From Pseudoteredinibacter isoporae_A (GTDB lineage: Bacteria; Pseudomonadota; Gammaproteobacteria; Pseudomonadales; Cellvibrionaceae): 64,000 nt of DNA. The stretch lies in assembly GCF_040372805.1 (NCBI RefSeq), contig NZ_BAABWJ010000006.1, positions 1 through 64,000 on the forward strand, written 5' to 3'. A program made the position numbers and the translations under genes. Below the pieces are notes generated by a model. That model was not told the origin of the DNA, did not search any database, and worked only from the letters and a program-made list of their open reading frames with translations. This document shows, one piece after another, positions 58,931 through 64,000 of the stretch; within the stretch, counting starts at the first letter, position 1; the number at the start of each line of letters is the position of its first letter.

Positions 58931-59501
58931 TTGAGCAACCCCTTTGGTTGGGCACTTTGTGGAACAAACTGCCTGGAATGAGCAGCTAATACCTCTAGCG
59001 GTAATATGAGCGCCTTGCTCGCCAAGTTATGGCCGTCATTCCATCCAGAAATGTACAGCCCACTCTAAAACATAGCACTGCCTGTAGAGCTCGCAAGCTT
59101 ATCAGGCAAAATCACTATAGATTAAATATCGGCGATAAACCCCATAAAGACAACCAATTCCGCTAGTACTTTTGATTGGTTTTTTAGTGATACCGATATT
59201 TTTATTATTTTCTCTCAAGTGTCTTGCGAAAAAGCACGACAAGAAGCAGCGAATGCTTGACGCCGAAAACCAATAGGTGCAGAAAAACCCCTGTATTTTA
59301 CGGCTTTTTGACGCTTCGAAATCGACGCAAAACCCAAACTTCAGCGTTGTCACACGACACCTACTCTCGAACTGTCGTTTAAAAATGGACTCGCGAGGTT
59401 TGATCATTCCCAAACAAAGAACAGATGTGAAGAAGCGAAAACCATGACGGTTTGAAACCGGAAAATGAGACACGCCAAATAGCGATGACTGTCCCAAAAA
59501 G
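58931..59501. other. Intergenic stretch with no supported gene
   Basis: About 570 bp. A 131-codon leftward frame (59497-59102) has no ribosome binding site, an odd cysteine/phenylalanine-rich composition, and no known resemblance. I see no repeat or RNA gene, though unrecognised RNA is possible. Confidence 0.45.
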
Positions 59502-59529
59502 AAAAAGCCCCGAGTCTTTCGGGGCTTTT
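59502..59529 (-). terminator. Terminator of the metallo-hydrolase gene
   Basis: The minus strand forms AGCCCCGA-AAGAC-TCGGGGCT followed by TTTTTC. It lies about 26 bp after the stop. Confidence 0.9.
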
Positions 59530-59554
59530 CGAAGCGTTGTGCGTACGGTTTTAT

Positions 59555-60451
59555 TTACAGACTTTGGTACACAAACTGCAACCACAATTCAGGTTTAATA
59601 AAGCCATCGCCAAATTGGCCATTCAGCTTGGCCAATGGGTCAGCCTTTTTCACCTCATCCAAACTTTTACCGGCCTCTTTTAGTTTGCCAACGGCATCGA
59701 GTGAGGTTTTTAACATATTGCGATAATCCGTGAGCTCAGCTTTGTTACTCAAGGTGCCATGACCAGGAATCACCTTAGTGCTGTCATCCATACGTGCCAG
59801 CGCACCATCCACGGCAGCCAGAACACCGTTCACGGAACCGCCGCTGCTCAGGTCAACGAAGGGATATACATCTTTAAAGTATAAATCCCCCATGTGCACC
59901 ACATTGCTGTTCTTGAAGAACACAATCGCGTCACCATCGGTATGCGCGTTTGGCATAGCCAAGGCTTCAATGTCTTCACCGGCAAAATGCAGATGCATAC
60001 GCTCTTTAAAGGTCAGCTCAGGCAGAGCCTCAGGTTTGGCGGGTGGAATCTTGGCATTGAAGGTTTTAATCTCACCACCGCTCAGCATGCGCTTGCGCAC
60101 GTTATCCTGGGCAATCATCAACGCCTCATTACTATTGAACTCGCTATTGCCACCGGTATGGTCGAAATGCCAGTGGGTGTTCAACACATAGCGGATCGGT
60201 GCCTGAGTGAGCTTGCCGATGGCGGCTTTAATTTTGGGTGCCAGTGGCTCGTATTGATCGTCCACCATGAGGTTCCCTTCTTCACCCACCAGCAAGGCGA
60301 TATTGCCCCCAGACCCCTGAAGCATGAAGATGGACCCTGCTACGGGCTGATGAGTGATTTCCACCTTGGAAAAGTCTTGCTGGGCAGCAAGGCCAGCACT
60401 TACACTGAGCAAAGCACCTAATAACGCCGATTTGGCAAATTTTACGGACAT
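59555..60451 (-). CDS. Secreted MBL-fold metallo-hydrolase
   Basis: The 298-residue product has a signal peptide (MSVKFAKSALLGALLSVSAGLAAQ) and a metallo-beta-lactamase fold with the zinc motif THWHFDHTGG and later PNAHTDGD, FGDLYF-like MGDLYF and IPGHG. The family includes lactamase-like and thioesterase-like hydrolases; a resistance role is not implied. I chose ATG 60451 with GAGAGGA upstream. Confidence 0.9.
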   Translation of the reverse strand: MSVKFAKSALLGALLSVSAGLAAQQDFSKVEITHQPVAGSIFMLQGSGGNIALLVGEEGNLMVDDQYEPLAPKIKAAIGKLTQAPIRYVLNTHWHFDHTGGNSEFNSNEALMIAQDNVRKRMLSGGEIKTFNAKIPPAKPEALPELTFKERMHLHFAGEDIEALAMPNAHTDGDAIVFFKNSNVVHMGDLYFKDVYPFVDLSSGGSVNGVLAAVDGALARMDDSTKVIPGHGTLSNKAELTDYRNMLKTSLDAVGKLKEAGKSLDEVKKADPLAKLNGQFGDGFIKPELWLQFVYQSL

Positions 60452-60666
60452 AATTTCCTCTCGCTGAGTCACAATGAACTATGATTAGGCCATAAAGTAA
60501 CAAAAAGGCGCGCCTCGTGTAAGCGTTGAGAACGACAGAGTATGTGAGCTGTCCCAAATTCGCGATAAAGCCTTTATATCCGTGATGAAACCTTGTCAGA
60601 ATCGCCGCTTGGACCTATTATCGCCGCCTTAATTTTGAGCGACACAACCGCAAAGCAGGAACCCTC

Positions 60667-63513
60667 TTGTCTGAACTATCCGTAAACAGTTTTTGTCCCG
60701 GCCAGCGCTGGGTAAGTAACACCGAAGCCGAATTGGGCCTGGGCATCATTGTTGATGCCGACGAGCGCATGGTCGAGATCAGCTTTCCCGCCGTTGGAGA
60801 ACGTCGCCACTACGCCATCAATAACGCGCCACTTAACCGCGTGATTTATCATAAGGGCGATAGCGTCAGTACAATTGATAATCAACGCTTCACCATCGAG
60901 CACATAGAAGAAGACGAAGGTATTCTGCTTTACGCCGGACTTACCAGTAATGGTGATGACGTTAATATCAGCGAACTGGAACTGACCAGCTTCATTCAAT
61001 TCAGCGCCCCCAAAGATCGCCTCTTTGCCGGCCAACTGGATTCCCCCAAAAGTTTTGCCTTGCGTTATCGCACTTTGCAGGAACTGGAAACTATCGGCCA
61101 ACAACCGGTACAAGGTTTGTCCGGCGCACGTGTGCAACTGCTGCCACACCAGCTTTATATTGCTGAACAGGTCGCCAGCCGCTACGCCCCTCGGGTTTTA
61201 CTCGCCGATGAAGTCGGCCTGGGTAAAACCATCGAAGCCGGCATGATCATTCATAAGCAACTGTTTACCGGCATGGCTGAACGTGTATTGATCGTATTGC
61301 CGGACAGCTTGGTTCACCAATGGCTGGTGGAAATGCTGCGTCGCTTCAATTTGAGCTTCAGTATTATTGATCAAGCGCGCTGCGAAGCCGTTGAAGATGA
61401 TGAAAACCCCTTTGACAGTAGCCAACTGATCATTACCCAACTGAGTTTTCTGACGGAAAACCCGGAACGCTTACAAGAAGCCCTTGCCTGCGACTGGGAT
61501 CTACTGGTGGTCGATGAAGCTCATCACCTTGAGTGGAGTGAAACCGGCCCCAGCCAGGAATACCAATGCGTTCAACAACTAGCCGAACACAGCCGTGGCT
61601 TGCTTCTGTTAACAGCGACGCCAGAACAATTAGGCGTAGAAGGTCATTTCGCGCGTCTGCAACTACTGGACCCGGATCGCTACCCCAGCCTGGAACAGTA
61701 CCTGGCTGAAGAAGACAGTTATACCGATGTGAATCGGCTGGTCATGGCCTTGCAGAACGGCGATGCCCTGAGCGACAACGCCTTAAACCAGCTGCACGAA
61801 TGGCTGGGCGAACACCAGTGGAGCCATTATCAGCAATTAAACGGTGAACCTGAAAAAGCAGCACAATACGCCATCGCACGAATCCTGGACCAACATGGCA
61901 CCGGACGGGTACTGATGCGCAACACCCGCGACAATATTGCAGGCTTTCCCAGCCGACAGTTATTGCCCTACCCTCTGCCCAAACCAGAAGACTGGAGAGA
62001 CGATTACTCTCAGCTCGAACAAGGACTCGACGGTGTCTTGCAGGCCGAGCATCAGTGGGGATTGAGCTGGTTGAATCACGATGAGCGTGTGCAATGGTTA
62101 AAAGACTGGTTGAAACAACACCGCCATGAGAAGACCTTACTGATCTGCCACCACGCCGATACGGCACTAGATCTGGAATCTCATATCCGTTTGCGCATGG
62201 GCCTGGCCAGTGCCGTCTTCCACGAAGGCATGAGCCTGCTGGAGCGTGATCGCGCCGCCGCATACTTTGCAGACCAGGAAGACGGTGCCGATATTTTGAT
62301 CTGTTCGGAAATTGGCAGTGAAGGTCGTAACTTCCAGTTCGCCAAGCATTTAGTGTTGTTCGACCTGCCAAGCAACCCTGATTTGCTGGAACAGCGTATC
62401 GGCCGCCTGGATCGAATTGGTCAGGAAAATACCGTACACATTCACGTGCCTTATTATCAAAGCACTGCGCAAGAAGTGTTACTCAACTGGTACCACCAGG
62501 GTTTAAATGCCTTTGAACACGCCTGCCCGGGTGCTCACCATTTGCGTCAGCAGTTTTCCGATACGTTGAATCAAGCCTTAGGCAATGCCAGCGCCGATCA
62601 TTCGGCCTTGCATCAACAAACGGCCGAAGCCCGAGAAGCGTTGAACGCTAAACTCGCCGAAGGTCGCAATCACTTGTTGGAGCTGAGTTCTTTCAACAAA
62701 GCGCACGCCGATGAGCTGGTTCAAAACATCAGCGAACATGAAAACGACGGTGAGCTGCTGGATTATCTGGAAAGTGTTTTTGACAGCTACGGCGTCGACA
62801 GCGAAGGCCACAGTGAAGCCACCTTGATTATGCGCCCCGGCGATCATATGCGCGAAGGTCACTTCCCCGGCTTACCCGAAGATGGCTTTACTGGTACTGT
62901 CAGCCGCCAGAAAGCCCTGCACCGCGATGACATGCAGTTCTTAAGCTGGGAGCACCCCATGGTTGTGGGGGCGATGGATATGATTCGCAGTGGTGACAAA
63001 GGCAACACCTGTATTTGCAGCATTAAACTGCCCCCACTGAAAGCCGGCAATTTATTGCTGGAAGCCATTTTCACCATGAGCTACCAGGCACCGAAGCATT
63101 TGCAACTCAGCCGTTACATGCCCGTACAGGCGGTTCGCATTGTGGTCGATGCCAATGACAAAGATTTCTCCAACATCATCAAGGTGGAGCATTTCAATCA
63201 ACTGGGGCAAAAGATTCCCAAACGCACGGCTCAGGAAATTGCACGTCAGGGCCGCGATGCCATTACCAGCTTGATCGACAAAGCAGAACACATGGCGGCT
63301 CCCGAACAGGAGAAGCAACGCCAAGCGGCTTTGGATCGAGCCAATGACCAACTCGGCGAAGAAATTGAACGCCTGCAAGCCTTGGCCCAAGTGAACCCCA
63401 ATATCCGCCAGGAGGAAGTGGAGCACTTGATTGAAAAACGCGAGTTGATTCGTGAGTCCATCGCCAGCGCCCAACTCAACCTCGATGCCATTCGCATCGC
63501 ATTAACGACCTGA
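60667..63513 (+). CDS. rapA: RNA polymerase-associated helicase-like protein
   Basis: RapA is a SWI2/SNF2 ATPase that recycles RNA polymerase. The 948-residue protein (E. coli 968) has Walker A DEVGLGKT (about 181-188), DEAH at 283-286, LLTATPEQLG, and helicase motif VI QRIGRLDRIGQ. N-terminal Tudor-like domains (FCPGQRWVSNTEAELGLGI) are present. The start is TTG 60667 with AGGA about seven bases upstream. It is divergent from the metallo-hydrolase. Confidence 0.95.
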   Translation: MSELSVNSFCPGQRWVSNTEAELGLGIIVDADERMVEISFPAVGERRHYAINNAPLNRVIYHKGDSVSTIDNQRFTIEHIEEDEGILLYAGLTSNGDDVNISELELTSFIQFSAPKDRLFAGQLDSPKSFALRYRTLQELETIGQQPVQGLSGARVQLLPHQLYIAEQVASRYAPRVLLADEVGLGKTIEAGMIIHKQLFTGMAERVLIVLPDSLVHQWLVEMLRRFNLSFSIIDQARCEAVEDDENPFDSSQLIITQLSFLTENPERLQEALACDWDLLVVDEAHHLEWSETGPSQEYQCVQQLAEHSRGLLLLTATPEQLGVEGHFARLQLLDPDRYPSLEQYLAEEDSYTDVNRLVMALQNGDALSDNALNQLHEWLGEHQWSHYQQLNGEPEKAAQYAIARILDQHGTGRVLMRNTRDNIAGFPSRQLLPYPLPKPEDWRDDYSQLEQGLDGVLQAEHQWGLSWLNHDERVQWLKDWLKQHRHEKTLLICHHADTALDLESHIRLRMGLASAVFHEGMSLLERDRAAAYFADQEDGADILICSEIGSEGRNFQFAKHLVLFDLPSNPDLLEQRIGRLDRIGQENTVHIHVPYYQSTAQEVLLNWYHQGLNAFEHACPGAHHLRQQFSDTLNQALGNASADHSALHQQTAEAREALNAKLAEGRNHLLELSSFNKAHADELVQNISEHENDGELLDYLESVFDSYGVDSEGHSEATLIMRPGDHMREGHFPGLPEDGFTGTVSRQKALHRDDMQFLSWEHPMVVGAMDMIRSGDKGNTCICSIKLPPLKAGNLLLEAIFTMSYQAPKHLQLSRYMPVQAVRIVVDANDKDFSNIIKVEHFNQLGQKIPKRTAQEIARQGRDAITSLIDKAEHMAAPEQEKQRQAALDRANDQLGEEIERLQALAQVNPNIRQEEVEHLIEKRELIRESIASAQLNLDAIRIALTT

Positions 63514-63569
63514 TGACGCTATGCTGCGTCTGCAAGGCGCAGCTTTTCTTATCTTTCTGGAAACACACT

Positions 63570-63851
63570 ATGTTTATTTTCTCTGTCACGGCCAAATCCA
63601 AAAAAGATCAGCCAGGCTTTAAGGCCGGAGACAGCATTCCGTTTATTGTTTACATCGATTTTAAAGACATGTTCGGCGCAGAAAAACTGTGCCAGATTTT
63701 TCTGTTCAAGGAAGGCTTTCACGATATTCATATCGAAAAGCGCAAACTGATTCCCAATGACAAATTGGACAGCCAGCTGATTGCCCAGGACAAAGCACTG
63801 GCTGAGGCACTGGACAGTGGCTATATGATTCAGATGTTTGACGCCCACTAG
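63570..63851 (+). CDS. Small conserved hypothetical protein
   Basis: A 93-residue soluble protein starting MFIFSVTAKSKKDQPGFK. It lies 56 bp after rapA and 23 bp before a pseudouridine synthase gene, probably co-transcribed. I do not recognise a family. A longer frame begins at 63513, overlapping the rapA stop, but has no family support. Confidence 0.65.
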   Translation: MFIFSVTAKSKKDQPGFKAGDSIPFIVYIDFKDMFGAEKLCQIFLFKEGFHDIHIEKRKLIPNDKLDSQLIAQDKALAEALDSGYMIQMFDAH

Positions 63852-63874
63852 GTCGAGACCACGCCCCGCTAGCC

Positions 63875-64000
63875 ATGAGTGACGTACAGGAATATCACCT
63901 CAGTATCGATGGCGAGAATACCGCCCTCAGTCCCTTGGACCTGCTTACAGAATGCAGCGGCTTATCGCGCAGCACCATCAAACAAGCCATGAGCAGAGGC
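63875..64000 (+). CDS. Partial RluA-family pseudouridine synthase (N-terminus)
   Basis: Forty-two codons run to the window edge (42 full codons). They begin MSDVQEYHLSIDGENTALSP, and SGLSRSTIKQAMSRG is the start of an S4 RNA-binding domain as seen in RluA-type pseudouridine synthases. The catalytic domain lies outside the window, so the identity rests on the S4 motif and context. Confidence 0.65.
   Translation, partial: MSDVQEYHLSIDGENTALSPLDLLTECSGLSRSTIKQAMSRG

Noticed and set aside
59102..59497. Leftward 131-codon frame
   Set aside because: No ribosome binding site, odd composition and no recognisable product.

Overview
The window is a chromosomal segment of a gammaproteobacterium. It most resembles the marine Cellvibrionales/Pseudomonadales group. 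Reasons: PA2817-family, TIGR03503 and TIGR04211 proteins, a YcgN/YcgL pair next to rnd, long-type QueF, and the E. coli-like neighbourhoods rnm-yciO-rluB and ffh / ypjD-yfjD. No species can be named from the sequence alone. Most of the window is core genome with moderate GC and short intergenic gaps. I see no insertion sequence, prophage or CRISPR array.

Layout. 1-625: AT-rich left edge with a partial unknown gene beside a tRNA-Ser, possibly the rim of an accessory region. 626-5713: tRNA-Ser, nitroreductase, membrane nucleotide cyclase, queF and the yadG/yadH ABC exporter. 5830-7663: a PA2817-family gene, then a divergent ArsR regulator and YraQ/ArsP-type permease sharing a promoter with two near-identical operators. 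8002-8656: a tandemly duplicated tRNA-Glu/tRNA-Gly pair, each pair with its own strong promoter. 9086-17926: mixed housekeeping genes (DUF1499, Tag-like glycosylase, msrB, alaA, RlmI-like methyltransferase, NAD-kinase-like protein, CbiM-like permease) and a diguanylate cyclase.

17988-22583 is a leftward cluster: rnm, yciO, scpA, scpB, rluB. scpB carries a 19-copy hexanucleotide repeat. 22753-25194 is a rightward group: VC0807-family protein, yciI, SH3-domain protein, cyclophilin. 26269-29956 holds rpsP-rimM-trmD-rplS and ffh. The partner SRP RNA (ffs) is at 52241-52352 in front of dnaX. 30176-32344 carries ypjD and yfjD, followed by a large Reg_prop sensor kinase (32518-35778), a DksA-like protein and a MoxR/VWA pair. 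38646-39632 is a compact putative persulfide-responsive unit: a BigR-like repressor, a lipoprotein sulfurtransferase, and a promoter with an abutting operator.

39668-46881 holds tRNA modification genes (tapT, cmoM), a K+ channel, an M48 protease and a large VWA membrane protein. 46960-52074 is the leftward series dnaX-ybaB-recR-rnd-ycgL-ycgN. 52495-60451 holds serC, a PAS-GGDEF-EAL protein, a GST, cnoX, a GAF protein with a degenerate GGDEF domain, and a secreted metallo-hydrolase. The right edge has rapA, a small unknown gene and the start of an RluA-family pseudouridine synthase.

The most unusual items are the two ArsR-type regulatory units, the repeat tracts in scpB and at the cnoX stop codon, the long palindrome before cnoX, and the degenerate cyclic-di-GMP protein. 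Nothing here is clearly a wholly new system. The BigR/lipoprotein unit and the ArsR/permease unit are the best candidates for new biology.
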